A stretch of 27,810 bases of DNA from Russula earlei (GCA_025769875.1 JAGFNK010000649.1:1-27810); one strand, 5' to 3'; counted from the stretch's first letter, positions 7,682 through 16,059 are shown. Made by a program: numbers and translations. The notes: generated from the sequence alone by a model not told the origin.

Positions 7682-10294
7682 TTAGAACCTAAGAGTTGCG
7701 CTTGCAAAGAAGTTTAACCCGTAAGCATAGTAATATTTAGGTGGATATTTATTGTTGTTAAGTGTTTGGAAGTCGAAACGCAATTGTTCATAACCACCGG
7801 TTACGATATCCTTGTTATTTAAGAGGTTATTTACCCCTGCGTTAAATACCAGGAATGAGTTTTTATTGATCCAGCTTTTAGGCAATTTCCAGGAGTAGCC
7901 ACCAAAGAAATCCACTGTATACTGTCCTTTCAACTGGGTTTGGTTTAAAATATCGTACCATGCTTTTGAATAAGGCTGTACACTTTCCACAGCAAGATAT
8001 GTTCTGCGGATAGGGTTAAATTCAAGCCACATTTGATCAAAGTAGTTAGCGGTTAAACCAACATACCAATATTTGGGAGAGCGGTATTGGATACCTAAAC
8101 TGTAGGCTTCCTGTGGAGTACCGCTCACACGGTAATTTTGAGAGTACACAATATCGCGTGATACAACAGCTGCAGTATTATCCTGCGTAACTACCGCATT
8201 CTGGCGGCTATCATAATAGTACCTGCCTACGGAAGCGGCACCATTCAATGTTACATTTGGTATAACCCTGGCCTCAAATCCTAACTCTCCACCAAAATGC
8301 ACTTTTGCAATATTGCTCAAAGCGTAGTTGGCGAAGTTTTGGATATTATCATCATAGAAGCTTAGCACATCCATCTGGTTGGCGATACGGGTATAGTAAC
8401 CGCTAACGCGCAATTTGATTTTGGGCGCATTCATGATATAACCACCTTCTACACTGGTTTCAGTAGTGCTGGTAATATTATCCTGCACATTATCCCTGGT
8501 ACGTGGAGAAATGAACACGTTTTGATAAGCTGGCGCTTTTGTGATATACGCCCCGTTTACATAAAAGTAATTGCGACCGCTCAATTTATATGTGGCACCA
8601 CCTTTAACACCGTAGTTGTCAAAATTGTATACGTCGGATTTACCTAAAGAGTTGCTGGGGAAGAGACCATTTTGCATATTACCTACTCTCCAGAACTGGG
8701 TATTGGAAGCCTCAGCTGCTAAAAAGAAGTCTACCTTGTTAAATTTGAACACACCCTGTGTCCAGGCTTCTGCCTTATTAATATGTATATTGTAATCGTA
8801 ACCATATGTTCCACCGGTAGTTACAATATTATTAGGCTTAGCCAGGTTATTCTGTGTAACACTGGTATTGGAAGGGAAAGTAAATTGTGCGAACTGGTTC
8901 AAATCCACAAAATACTGACCGCCCAACAAGTCGTTTACTCTTTTATAGTTATGATCGTTCTGGCTCTGGTAAGATACACCTGCTGTAAATTCAAAATGAT
9001 TGCTGAATTTTTTATTGAACGTAGAGCTGTAATTGATCTTCTGTGTATTGGTTACATACTCACCTAAAATATAATAAGACCGGAGACCTGAGTAAGTTTG
9101 CCCGGTAACACCATTAACCGTTGCATTCTGGATAGTTTCCTGGTGGCTCCTGTTTACATCGTACATGTTTTGCCAGTTAATTTGGCGGGCGTTCTCATTG
9201 GTACTTAGTACCTGGGCTATCTGGTTGGCAACAGTAGGTTGCGTTGCTGCATAATAGCTTGGTAAATACCTGTAATAATCCGGGCGAGGATCAGGTGCAT
9301 TGTACCAATCCAATGTGGTAGAGCTTCTATCGCCAAAAGTGGCAGATAGTGCATTTACCAATGTAGTGTTGTTATTGAACTTGGTTTCATCAGTTAAGAT
9401 GATATAAGGCTGGTTTGTTTTTGCAACGTTGGCATTTCTCTTTTTACCATTCTGGTAACCCCAGTAAGGGTTATAATAATGGGTACCGGCTAATGAATCC
9501 ATTTCCAATACTGAGGCTCCCTGCTTACCATTTTCAGTAGGAGCTGCAAAAGCCACCAATGACAATAATCTTTTTTGGCCAATCTTTTTATCAATACCTA
9601 CAAACCAGCTCCAGCCGTTATAGTAAGTACCGGGTACATATCCTTCATCTGCCCATCTGCGGCTACCGGATAAAGTGAAAGCCCATCCGCTTTTGCTTAA
9701 CCCTGAGCTCCAGGTAGCGGAGAAACGGTGTGTATAGTTCCTGTTGGAATAAGCATATCCCAATGAGGTTTGCCTGCGTTGTTTACTGGCACGCACGTCC
9801 ATATTGGTAGAAACGCCAATATCACCAAAGGTGTAAGGATTGGCTCTTAATCCAATAGAAACGTCCCTGCTACGCAATACATCATTCAATCCTCCCCATA
9901 ATCCAAAAGGTGTAAACCCGTTATCGAGGTTTTCCATGGGCACTCCATTCATATAAGTAGTATTCGCATCCCCATCGTAGCCACGCATACGAAAACGTGC
10001 AGGGCTAAAATTAAATGCAGCAGCTGAAAAGAAAGGGTCCCTGCCCGCTGTTAAAACAGAAGAGATATTCTGAGAACTTCCATCGCTTAAATCATTATCA
10101 TCCAACGAAACAGTTGGTATATTATCCAGCACGTTCTCTTTTAATTCTTCTATTAAAGTGCTATCTGTTCTGTTGGCTGAGGGAATCGTGTCTTTTGCTG
10201 ACCTGTTAGTAGTTGTCTTTTTTCCTGATTGTGCTTGTACCTGTAGGCCCTGCATTAAAGCGGCTACCATCAACACATTTAGCAATTTTCTCAT
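7682..10294 (-). CDS. TonB-dependent outer membrane receptor
   Basis: This 870-residue outer membrane protein begins with a signal peptide ending VQAQ. A plug domain follows at about 50-170 (FRMRGYDGD and YMNGVPMENLDNG are the recognisable plug phrases). A long beta-barrel rich in aromatic-polar alternation follows, ending in the C-terminal ATLRF, where a terminal Phe is the usual barrel-assembly signal. It would import a substrate using TonB-ExbBD energy. Unlike SusC it has no clear N-terminal carboxypeptidase-like domain and no SusD follows. The next gene is the DUF5689 lipoprotein, and a secreted EEP-family enzyme is divergent, which hints at uptake of a phosphodiester-containing or nucleic-acid-derived substrate. 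That is inference. Confidence 0.9.
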   Translation of the reverse strand: MRKLLNVLMVAALMQGLQVQAQSGKKTTTNRSAKDTIPSANRTDSTLIEELKENVLDNIPTVSLDDNDLSDGSSQNISSVLTAGRDPFFSAAAFNFSPARFRMRGYDGDANTTYMNGVPMENLDNGFTPFGLWGGLNDVLRSRDVSIGLRANPYTFGDIGVSTNMDVRASKQRRQTSLGYAYSNRNYTHRFSATWSSGLSKSGWAFTLSGSRRWADEGYVPGTYYNGWSWFVGIDKKIGQKRLLSLVAFAAPTENGKQGASVLEMDSLAGTHYYNPYWGYQNGKKRNANVAKTNQPYIILTDETKFNNNTTLVNALSATFGDRSSTTLDWYNAPDPRPDYYRYLPSYYAATQPTVANQIAQVLSTNENARQINWQNMYDVNRSHQETIQNATVNGVTGQTYSGLRSYYILGEYVTNTQKINYSSTFNKKFSNHFEFTAGVSYQSQNDHNYKRVNDLLGGQYFVDLNQFAQFTFPSNTSVTQNNLAKPNNIVTTGGTYGYDYNIHINKAEAWTQGVFKFNKVDFFLAAEASNTQFWRVGNMQNGLFPSNSLGKSDVYNFDNYGVKGGATYKLSGRNYFYVNGAYITKAPAYQNVFISPRTRDNVQDNITSTTETSVEGGYIMNAPKIKLRVSGYYTRIANQMDVLSFYDDNIQNFANYALSNIAKVHFGGELGFEARVIPNVTLNGAASVGRYYYDSRQNAVVTQDNTAAVVSRDIVYSQNYRVSGTPQEAYSLGIQYRSPKYWYVGLTANYFDQMWLEFNPIRRTYLAVESVQPYSKAWYDILNQTQLKGQYTVDFFGGYSWKLPKSWINKNSFLVFNAGVNNLLNNKDIVTGGYEQLRFDFQTLNNNKYPPKYYYAYGLNFFASATLRF

Positions 10295-10314
10295 AATAGA
10301 TTTTGTTCTGGGTG

Positions 10315-10322
10315 CAAAAATA
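10315..10322 (-). promoter_or_regulatory. Bacteroidota -7 promoter box for the TonB receptor operon
   Basis: The plus strand reads CAAAAATA, which is TATTTTTG on the minus strand, an exact match to TAnnTTTG. It lies 21 bases upstream of the receptor ATG. No TTG was seen 17-23 bases further upstream, so only the -7 element is supported. Confidence 0.6.
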
Positions 10323-10396
10323 AGGGGGGCGTTCCTTAGAATATAGAAAGGGGTAAAGATTAATAATTTGCTAATTTAGCTGCTTTAATACACAAA

Positions 10397-10437
10397 AAAT
10401 GCACTTTTTATATTTGCAGAGGAAAGAATGTGCATTT
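10397..10437 (+). promoter_or_regulatory. Promoter box of the EEP gene flanked by an inverted repeat
   Basis: TATATTTG at 10409-10416 is an exact TAnnTTTG -7 box. It lies inside an 8-bp inverted repeat, AAATGCAC (10397-10404) and GTGCATTT (10430-10437). The arms therefore bracket the box and the expected transcription start, as an operator might. The -33 TTG is absent. A further small palindrome GCTAA-T-TTAGC lies at 10370-10380. Confidence 0.5.
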
Positions 10438-10470
10438 GTATTAAACCCATCATCTTAAAAAGCTTTTTCT

Positions 10471-11556
10471 ATGCGTCTTTTACCGAACATTACTATAATG
10501 TTTAATAGGCTACTATTCACCTTACTACCTGTTTTACTATTATTTACAGCTGCTAATGCACAGAAGCAACAGTATAAAGTAGCCATAGTGGCCTTTTATA
10601 ACTGTGAGAATTTCTACGATACCACGAATAATCCTGCTGTGAATGATGATGAATTTACACCTGCCGGCGAAAAAAGGTATAACAGCGATATTTACCTGGA
10701 TAAGGTGGGTAAGCTGGCCAGCGTTATTTCCAGGATAGGTACAGACATTAGTCATTTATCCAATGCTGATGGACCAGCCTTTATTGGAGTAGCAGAAATT
10801 GAGAATGACACCGTATTGAACGACCTGGTTCATCACCCACTCCTGCAAAAGCGTAATTATCACTTTGTACATTATGATAGTAAGGATGCACGTGGTGTGG
10901 ATGTTGCCTTTCTATATAACCCCAAATATTTTACGGTAGAAAGCAGTAAACCCCTGTTTGTTGCATTACCGGGTGGCAGTAAGGATGCACGGTATACCCG
11001 TGATGTATTGCTGGTGAAAGGCAAACTGGATGGCGAAACGGTATATGTAATGGTGAATCACTGGCCCAGCCGTGTAGGTGGGGAAGAACGTAGCGCTCCT
11101 GCCCGGGCTGCGGCGGCGGCCGTTTGTAAAACACAGATGGATGAGATCTCCAAAGCTGATCCTACCGCCAAAGTGATCATTATGGGCGATCTGAATGACG
11201 ACCCCATCAGCCCAAGTGTTACCAAAGTGCTGAAAGCAAAGGCAAAAGCAGAAGACGTGCATACAGGTGAGTTGTTCAACCCATGGATAGACTTATATAA
11301 AAGAGGCATTGGCACTTTGGCTTACCAGGATGCCTGGGGATTATTTGACCAGATAATGATCTCTTACCCCTGGCTGGATAAAAAACAGGATGGCTTCTTC
11401 TATTACCAGCCTTTTGTTTTTAACAGGGAATTCATGATAGAAAATACCGGGCACTTTAGAGGATACCCGATGCGTACCTGGGATGGTAATACCTACAGGG
11501 GCGGATACAGCGACCACTTTCCTACATATATAGTTATGCTGAAAAAAGTGAAGTAG
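10471..11556 (+). CDS. Secreted endonuclease/exonuclease/phosphatase family enzyme
   Basis: This 361-residue enzyme belongs to the metal-dependent DNase I/exonuclease III-like superfamily, which cleaves phosphodiester or phosphomonoester bonds. The family residues are in order: YNCENF (43-48), a VAEIEND segment with Glu109, VNHWPSR with His197, MGDLND (238-243), and the terminal SDHFP (Asp348, His349). The N-terminus is a signal peptide ending AANA-Q, so it acts in the periplasm, at the surface or outside. Met11 (start 10501) would give a shorter, more typical signal peptide and may be the true start. It is divergent from the TonB receptor operon. Substrate could be nucleic acid or a phospholipid/inositol-type ester; the sequence does not decide. 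Confidence 0.88.
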   Translation: MRLLPNITIMFNRLLFTLLPVLLLFTAANAQKQQYKVAIVAFYNCENFYDTTNNPAVNDDEFTPAGEKRYNSDIYLDKVGKLASVISRIGTDISHLSNADGPAFIGVAEIENDTVLNDLVHHPLLQKRNYHFVHYDSKDARGVDVAFLYNPKYFTVESSKPLFVALPGGSKDARYTRDVLLVKGKLDGETVYVMVNHWPSRVGGEERSAPARAAAAAVCKTQMDEISKADPTAKVIIMGDLNDDPISPSVTKVLKAKAKAEDVHTGELFNPWIDLYKRGIGTLAYQDAWGLFDQIMISYPWLDKKQDGFFYYQPFVFNREFMIENTGHFRGYPMRTWDGNTYRGGYSDHFPTYIVMLKKVK

Positions 11557-11605
11557 ATTCCCGCAGATTACTGCTTACCTTCATTTCTTCTAAACCGGCA
11601 TTATC

Positions 11606-12703
11606 GTGCAAATATCATCTGTAGAGATCTACAAGTATTCTATTCCTATGGTGCCCTTTACCATTGCAACAGGCACTATGCATTATGCGCAAAACCTGTT
11701 TATCCGTGTACATACTGACGGGGGAATTACAGGTGTGGGGGAGTGTTCTGCATTTCCCATGATTGTTGGAGAAACGCAGGCTACCTGTTTTGAGATGGCT
11801 AAAGAGTTTGCGCGTATCTGGAACGGAAAAGAGGCCCTGGATATTGATGCAAGAATGAATGACCTGCATTCTTTTACTGCAGGCAACTATACAGCCAAAA
11901 GCGCATTCGACCTGGCTTTGTACGATATAGCGGCTAAGCATGCCAGCCAACCTTTATATAAATTCCTGGGGGGTACTAAAAAGGTGATCGAAAGCGATTT
12001 GACCATAGGCATTGATACGCCTGAAAACATGGCGGCTAAAGCTGTTGAGTTTGTGAAAAACGGGGTAAATATCATCAAGGTAAAACTGGGTAAACAACCG
12101 GAGGATGATGTAGAAAGGATCAAACAAATAAGAAAAGCCATCGGGCACGAAACAAAGCTGCGCATAGATGCCAACCAGGGCTGGAGCTATGAAGATGCAG
12201 TATATGTACTGGAAACACTGAATGCATTTGATATTGATTTTTGCGAGCAACCTATGCGTACCTGGAACGATGGGTTACTCCCCCAGTTATGCGGGGTTTC
12301 TCCCATTCCGATCATGGCGGATGAAAGCGTATTTACACACTATGATGCTGAAAGGATTATACGTGACAAAGCCGCTGAATATATCAATATCAAGTTTGCG
12401 AAAAGCGGTGGTATACATGAGGCTACGGAAATCACTAAAGTAGCTAAACAGCACAACATGAGTTGTATGCTGGGTGGTATGCTGGAAAGCCGTGTTGCCC
12501 TTACTGCCAAAGTGCATTTCGCAATGGCCCATGATAATATTATATTTTATGACCTGGATACCTGCCTGCTGGGCCATAAAGAAGATCCTGTAATTGGCGG
12601 GGTGACCTATAAAGGAATGGAACTACAGTTAACAGATGCTCCCGGCATAGGAGTTGATGTAGCAGAAACGTATCTCCAACAATTAGAGAAAGCCATCATT
12701 TAA
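11606..12703 (+). CDS. Dipeptide epimerase of the enolase superfamily (L-Ala-D/L-Glu epimerase-like)
   Basis: This 365-residue cytosolic enzyme is expected to epimerise the second residue of dipeptides such as L-Ala-D-Glu during recycling of cell-wall peptides. It has the enolase N-terminal capping domain (about 1-120) and a barrel. The barrel carries the KVK acid/base motif (158-160), metal ligands Asp188 (RIDAN), Glu214 (CEQP) and Asp239 (MADES), and a distal Lys in NIKFAKSGG (261-269). The start is GTG at 11606. The capping domain begins at once (QISSVEIYK), so a downstream ATG would cut it. It begins 49 bases after the EEP gene. Specificity within dipeptide epimerases varies (Ala-Glu, Ala-Phe and cationic types), so substrate is uncertain. 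Confidence 0.88.
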   Translation: MQISSVEIYKYSIPMVPFTIATGTMHYAQNLFIRVHTDGGITGVGECSAFPMIVGETQATCFEMAKEFARIWNGKEALDIDARMNDLHSFTAGNYTAKSAFDLALYDIAAKHASQPLYKFLGGTKKVIESDLTIGIDTPENMAAKAVEFVKNGVNIIKVKLGKQPEDDVERIKQIRKAIGHETKLRIDANQGWSYEDAVYVLETLNAFDIDFCEQPMRTWNDGLLPQLCGVSPIPIMADESVFTHYDAERIIRDKAAEYINIKFAKSGGIHEATEITKVAKQHNMSCMLGGMLESRVALTAKVHFAMAHDNIIFYDLDTCLLGHKEDPVIGGVTYKGMELQLTDAPGIGVDVAETYLQQLEKAII

Positions 12704-12725
12704 GCAGAACAAGGCCCTGGTGATC

Positions 12726-12733
12726 TATATTTG
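12726..12733 (+). promoter_or_regulatory. -7 promoter box of the acyl-CoA thioesterase
   Basis: TATATTTG matches TAnnTTTG exactly and ends 17 bases before the ATG, implying a very short leader. No TTG was seen at the -33 distance. Confidence 0.6.
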
Positions 12734-12750
12734 TACTTTAACAACACAAT

Positions 12751-13272
12751 ATGCACGGTAAAAAAGCGAGTGAGAGTTTTACAATCATGAATGAATTGGT
12801 ATTACCCAACGATACCAATGTGTTTGGCAATTTAATGGGCGGCCGTTTAATGTACTGGATGGATATCGCGGCTGCTATGGCTGCCGGTAAACATTGTAAT
12901 AGCCCGAGCATGACGGCTTCTGTAGATAATCTCAGCTTTAAGAACCCTATCAAACTGGGTAATATTGTGCACATAGAAGCTAAAGTTACCCGCGCTTTTA
13001 CTACTTCTATGGAAATACATTTGAAGGTGTGGGGAGAAGACAGTTTACACCAGTATAAATATGAAAGTAATGAAGCTTACTTTACGTTTGTAGCGCTGGA
13101 CCCTAATGGTAAACCCCGCTCTGTAGTGCCTGTTATACCGGAAACGGAAGATGAGAAAGCTCACTTTGAAGGCGCTTTACGAAGAAGACAATTACGCCTG
13201 ATCCTGGGTGGCAAAATGAAACCGACTGATGCTAACGAGTTAAAAGCATTTTTCGCTACCTCTAATCCTTAA
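12751..13272 (+). CDS. Acyl-CoA thioesterase, hotdog fold (YciA/BACH type)
   Basis: This 173-residue single hotdog-domain enzyme would hydrolyse acyl-CoA to free fatty acid and CoA in the cytosol. Recognisable features are NELVLPNDTNVFGNLMGG near the N-terminus, WMDIAAAMAA as the central helix, and the SVDNLSFKNPIKLG strand-turn that follows. This is the pattern of the YciA and cytosolic acyl-CoA thioesterase group, including the conserved Asn and Asp of the active site. The tail (about 140-173) is basic and continues beyond the core domain. Its own promoter box separates it from the epimerase. It ends 13 bases short of the convergent acyltransferase gene. Confidence 0.9.
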   Translation: MHGKKASESFTIMNELVLPNDTNVFGNLMGGRLMYWMDIAAAMAAGKHCNSPSMTASVDNLSFKNPIKLGNIVHIEAKVTRAFTTSMEIHLKVWGEDSLHQYKYESNEAYFTFVALDPNGKPRSVVPVIPETEDEKAHFEGALRRRQLRLILGGKMKPTDANELKAFFATSNP

Positions 13273-13285
13273 CGAAGGATATCGC

Positions 13286-14053
13286 TTATTTATCCATTGC
13301 ATTCATTAAATGATGCTTGCCCTTTAGCATGTATTTCTTGCTTTGCTCAATGGCATCCATTACCTGCTCCAGTATTACTTCAACAGGTAGTGTATAATCA
13401 ATTACCATGGGTTCTTTAAAACGGATGCTCAATAAAGAGCCCTTCTTTTTAAACTGTAGTCCTTTTTTAGTAAAAGCCCTCCAGAAACCATTGATCACCA
13501 CAGGTACAACAATTGGCTGGTGATTTTTAATGATGTAGGCAGTTCCTTTTCTACCGGGAGCGAAAGGCTTGGTGGTACCCTGCGGAAAAGTAATTACCCA
13601 ACTGTTACTCAGTGCTTTGGTAATCTTCCTCGTGTCAGATGCGTCCAGGCCTCTCCTTGTTTCTGTACCCTCAGCACGCCAGGTACGCTTTACTGTAAGA
13701 GCACCCGCTAATATAAAAAGGCGGCTGATCCAGCTACCCTTCATCGTTTCTTCCGCTGCTACAAAGTATACGTTGGTAAATGGGTTTAATAAGTAGTAGG
13801 GTAAACCCAGCCTGTTCTCTTTACGCCATTTCACTGCACAGAAAATATGCATAAACGTGATCACATCTGCAAAATAGGTCTGGTGATTACTGACGATCAA
13901 TACGTTATTACGCGGAAGCTTCTTAAGGTGTTCTGTACCTTCTATATGAATCTTATTGAAAATGGTCAGGCCCGGGTAAGTCACTACGCCTACAATGCCA
14001 TATACAATGGACCGAACAATCCTGATATGCTTGAGACGCTCAGCTAAATTCAT
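13286..14053 (-). CDS. PlsC-like 1-acylglycerol-3-phosphate acyltransferase with variant motifs
   Basis: This 255-residue membrane-associated acyltransferase is expected to acylate lysophosphatidic acid or another lysolipid. A hydrophobic N-terminal stretch (about 14-33) is followed by motif I as SNHQTYFAD (55-63) and motif III as TFPQGTTKP (155-163). In typical PlsC the first is NH-x4-D and the third FPEGTR. Here His57 and Asp63 are separated by five residues, and Glu-Gly-Thr-Arg is replaced by Gln-Gly-Thr-Thr. The open frame extends to 14191, but the ATG at 14053 begins the conserved protein, and the upstream part overlaps the promoter of the divergent HAD gene. Substrate is uncertain. Confidence 0.82.
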   Translation of the reverse strand: MNLAERLKHIRIVRSIVYGIVGVVTYPGLTIFNKIHIEGTEHLKKLPRNNVLIVSNHQTYFADVITFMHIFCAVKWRKENRLGLPYYLLNPFTNVYFVAAEETMKGSWISRLFILAGALTVKRTWRAEGTETRRGLDASDTRKITKALSNSWVITFPQGTTKPFAPGRKGTAYIIKNHQPIVVPVVINGFWRAFTKKGLQFKKKGSLLSIRFKEPMVIDYTLPVEVILEQVMDAIEQSKKYMLKGKHHLMNAMDK

Positions 14054-14176
14054 AATTACGATAGAGAGTTTACAAAAAATGAACCTGCAATATAGGTAAT
14101 GTGGAATAAATGCTATAGATGATTGCTCCTTTAAAATTAATACCTGCCGGGTAACCGGTATGTTAATTCCTGACGA

Positions 14177-14184
14177 TACATTTG
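14177..14184 (+). promoter_or_regulatory. -7 promoter box of the HAD phosphatase
   Basis: TACATTTG matches TAnnTTTG and ends 19 bases before the ATG at 14204. The -33 element is not evident. Confidence 0.55.
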
Positions 14185-14203
14185 CAGCCATTAATGATCT
14201 TTT

Positions 14204-14863
14204 ATGAACCTGGATACAGTTATTTTCGACATGGATGGGCTGTTGATTGATAGTGAACCTTTATGGCAGGAGGCAGCAGATGAAGTATTTAAGTTATACG
14301 GTGTTAACCTTACACACGAGCAATACATCACTACCACAGGCTTGCGTACCAAAGAATTTGTGCATTGGTGGTTTACACATTTTCAGCTGGGAGAAGAAGA
14401 ACTGGTAAGAGCAGAGAAGAAGATCATACAAGTGGTGATAGATAAAATACAACGCAAGGGCGCTGTTATGCCTGGTGTACAATATATTCTTGATTTCTTT
14501 GAGAAGAAGAAATTTAAAATAGGGATCGCCTCTTCTTCCCCACAACAACTGATCGATGTGGTAATTGGTATGCTGGGTATTCAACCTTATTTAAAAGCAA
14601 CCGCTTCTGCGGAGTTTCTTTCCTATGGCAAACCACATCCACAGGTATACTTAAACTGTGCGGAGTTACTACAAAGCCATCCTACCCAATGTATTTGCTT
14701 TGAAGATTCTTTTAATGGTATGATTGCCGCCAAAGCGGCGCGGATGAAATGTGTAATAGTACCGCACCATAGCCAGCAAAAAGATGAACGTTGGGGTGCT
14801 GCTGACTTGAAACTAACTTCCTTACAAAACTTTGGTGAGTTGCACTTTAACCTGATGAGCTAG
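14204..14863 (+). CDS. HAD-superfamily sugar-phosphate phosphatase (HxpB-like)
   Basis: This 219-residue cytosolic phosphatase of subfamily IA has motif I as FDMDGLLIDSEPLW, with Asp9 as nucleophile and Asp11 as acid/base. A helical cap follows. Motif II is IASSS, the motif III lysine is in YGKPHP, and motif IV is CFEDSFNG. All catalytic residues are present. The DSEPLW phrase and overall length resemble hexitol/2-deoxyglucose-6-phosphate phosphatases such as HxpB (YniC), and beta-phosphoglucomutase is also related. It is convergent with a SemiSWEET sugar transporter gene 13 bases away, which fits but does not prove a sugar-phosphate role. Confidence 0.87.
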   Translation: MNLDTVIFDMDGLLIDSEPLWQEAADEVFKLYGVNLTHEQYITTTGLRTKEFVHWWFTHFQLGEEELVRAEKKIIQVVIDKIQRKGAVMPGVQYILDFFEKKKFKIGIASSSPQQLIDVVIGMLGIQPYLKATASAEFLSYGKPHPQVYLNCAELLQSHPTQCICFEDSFNGMIAAKAARMKCVIVPHHSQQKDERWGAADLKLTSLQNFGELHFNLMS

Positions 14864-14876
14864 CATTAACTGCCAG

Positions 14877-15137
14877 CTATCTTTTAAATGTAAACTTGAA
14901 ATACAATAGTACCAGTGACAGTATCAGTACAATGGCATTGGCAACGATCACCGGGTTACTACCCACGCGAAAGCCATATACCAACCACACAATAGTGCTG
15001 AGGATTACAATCAACATCATCCAGGTGCTGAGATCACCTACGCTTTTGGTTTTCCATGCCTGGTATACCTGCGGGATAAAAGTAATAGAGGTTAGAAACG
15101 AGCCAAAATAACCGATTGATTCTGTAAAGTAATCCAT
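14877..15137 (-). CDS. SemiSWEET-type sugar transporter
   Basis: This 86-residue protein has three predicted membrane helices (about 7-24, 38-56 and 62-80). A PQ motif (Pro22-Gln23 in FIPQVYQ) ends the first, as in SemiSWEETs, which dimerise and carry sugars down their gradient through the inner membrane. Trp51 and Asn68 are at about the places of the sugar-contacting Trp and Asn of studied SemiSWEETs. The length is normal for one three-helix unit. A near-match box (TATTTTTA on the minus strand, 15160-15167) lies upstream. The sugar cannot be inferred. Confidence 0.88.
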   Translation of the reverse strand: MDYFTESIGYFGSFLTSITFIPQVYQAWKTKSVGDLSTWMMLIVILSTIVWLVYGFRVGSNPVIVANAIVLILSLVLLYFKFTFKR

Positions 15138-15192
15138 ATAGGGTGGGGTGATGGTTAACTAAAAATAATCATTATCTCCTGTTACGCAAATA

Positions 15193-15218
15193 ATAAGGGG
15201 CGATGTATCGCCCCTTAT
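15193..15218 (-). terminator. Hairpin terminator after fabI
   Basis: A perfect 11-bp stem (15193-15203 with 15208-15218, core GGGGCGA/TCGCCCC) encloses a 4-base loop. On the minus strand it is followed by TATTTG. It lies 26 bases past the fabI stop and separates it from the SemiSWEET gene. Confidence 0.7.
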
Positions 15219-15243
15219 AGTATGTTCATTTATGTAGATAATG

Positions 15244-16059
15244 CTATTCCAAACCCAGCTTACCCAACACTACATCGCTCACACCGGTAGTAGAGTAACC
15301 ACCATCATGAAACAGGTTCTGCATGGTTACCATACGTGTTAAGTCAGAAAATAAAGTAACACAATAATTAGCACAGTCTTCTGCCGTAGCATTGCCCAAT
15401 GGCGCAATGGCATTAGCATAATCAAAGAAATCGCCAAAGCCTTTGATACCAGTACCGGCTGTTGTTTTGGTAGGTGATTGTGATACGGTATTGATACGTA
15501 CTTTTTTCTCTACGCCATAATGATAGCCAAAGCTGCGGGCAATAGATTCCAGCATCGCTTTGATATCTGCCATATCTGTATAGAAAGGATAAGTACGTTG
15601 CGCCGCCATATAAGTAAGCGCTACTACGCTACCCCATTCATTAATAGCATCCAGTTTTTTAGCTACTGCCAGTATTTTATGAAGAGACAAAGCTGAGACA
15701 TCAATGCCTTTCTGGTAATAATCATAGTTCAAATCGGTATAAGGTATCTTCTTGCGGATGTTTACGCTCATACCAATAGAATGCAGTACAAAGTCAATTT
15801 TACCACCCAGTACTTCCTGCGATTGAGTGAACAAGGTAGTTAGTTCCTCTACACTGGTAGCATCTGCAGGTATGATCTGTGAACCTGTTTTTTCTGCCAG
15901 TCCTTTAATCTCTCCCATACGCATAGCAATGGGTGCATTGGTTAATACAAAAGTGGCACCCTCTTCATGTGCTTTTTCAGCTACTTTCCATGCAATGGAG
16001 TTTGCATCTAATGCACCGGTGATAATACCTCTTTTTCCTTTTAGTAAGTTGTATGCCAT
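15244..16059 (-). CDS. fabI: Enoyl-[acyl-carrier-protein] reductase FabI
   Basis: This 271-residue NADH-dependent enzyme catalyses the last step of each fatty-acid elongation cycle. It is a short-chain dehydrogenase-like Rossmann fold. The cofactor-binding start is GIITGALDANSIAW (11-24). The active site has Tyr150, Tyr160 and Lys167, with Tyr-x6-Lys spacing, equivalent to E. coli Tyr146, Tyr156 and Lys163. The HSIGM phrase (93-97) and the C-terminal VLGKLGLE region are also typical. It appears to be transcribed alone, from a near-consensus promoter upstream to the hairpin downstream. The other fatty-acid gene of the window, fabD, is about 10 kb away. Confidence 0.96.
   Translation of the reverse strand: MAYNLLKGKRGIITGALDANSIAWKVAEKAHEEGATFVLTNAPIAMRMGEIKGLAEKTGSQIIPADATSVEELTTLFTQSQEVLGGKIDFVLHSIGMSVNIRKKIPYTDLNYDYYQKGIDVSALSLHKILAVAKKLDAINEWGSVVALTYMAAQRTYPFYTDMADIKAMLESIARSFGYHYGVEKKVRINTVSQSPTKTTAGTGIKGFGDFFDYANAIAPLGNATAEDCANYCVTLFSDLTRMVTMQNLFHDGGYSTTGVSDVVLGKLGLE

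Noticed and set aside
11058..11315. Antisense open frames within the EEP gene
   Set aside because: The sense strand holds all conserved catalytic residues of the family, and the antisense products resemble nothing known.
14054..14191. N-terminal extension of the acyltransferase frame
   Set aside because: The conserved protein begins at the ATG of 14053. The extension reads through the divergent promoter region and adds no recognisable domain.
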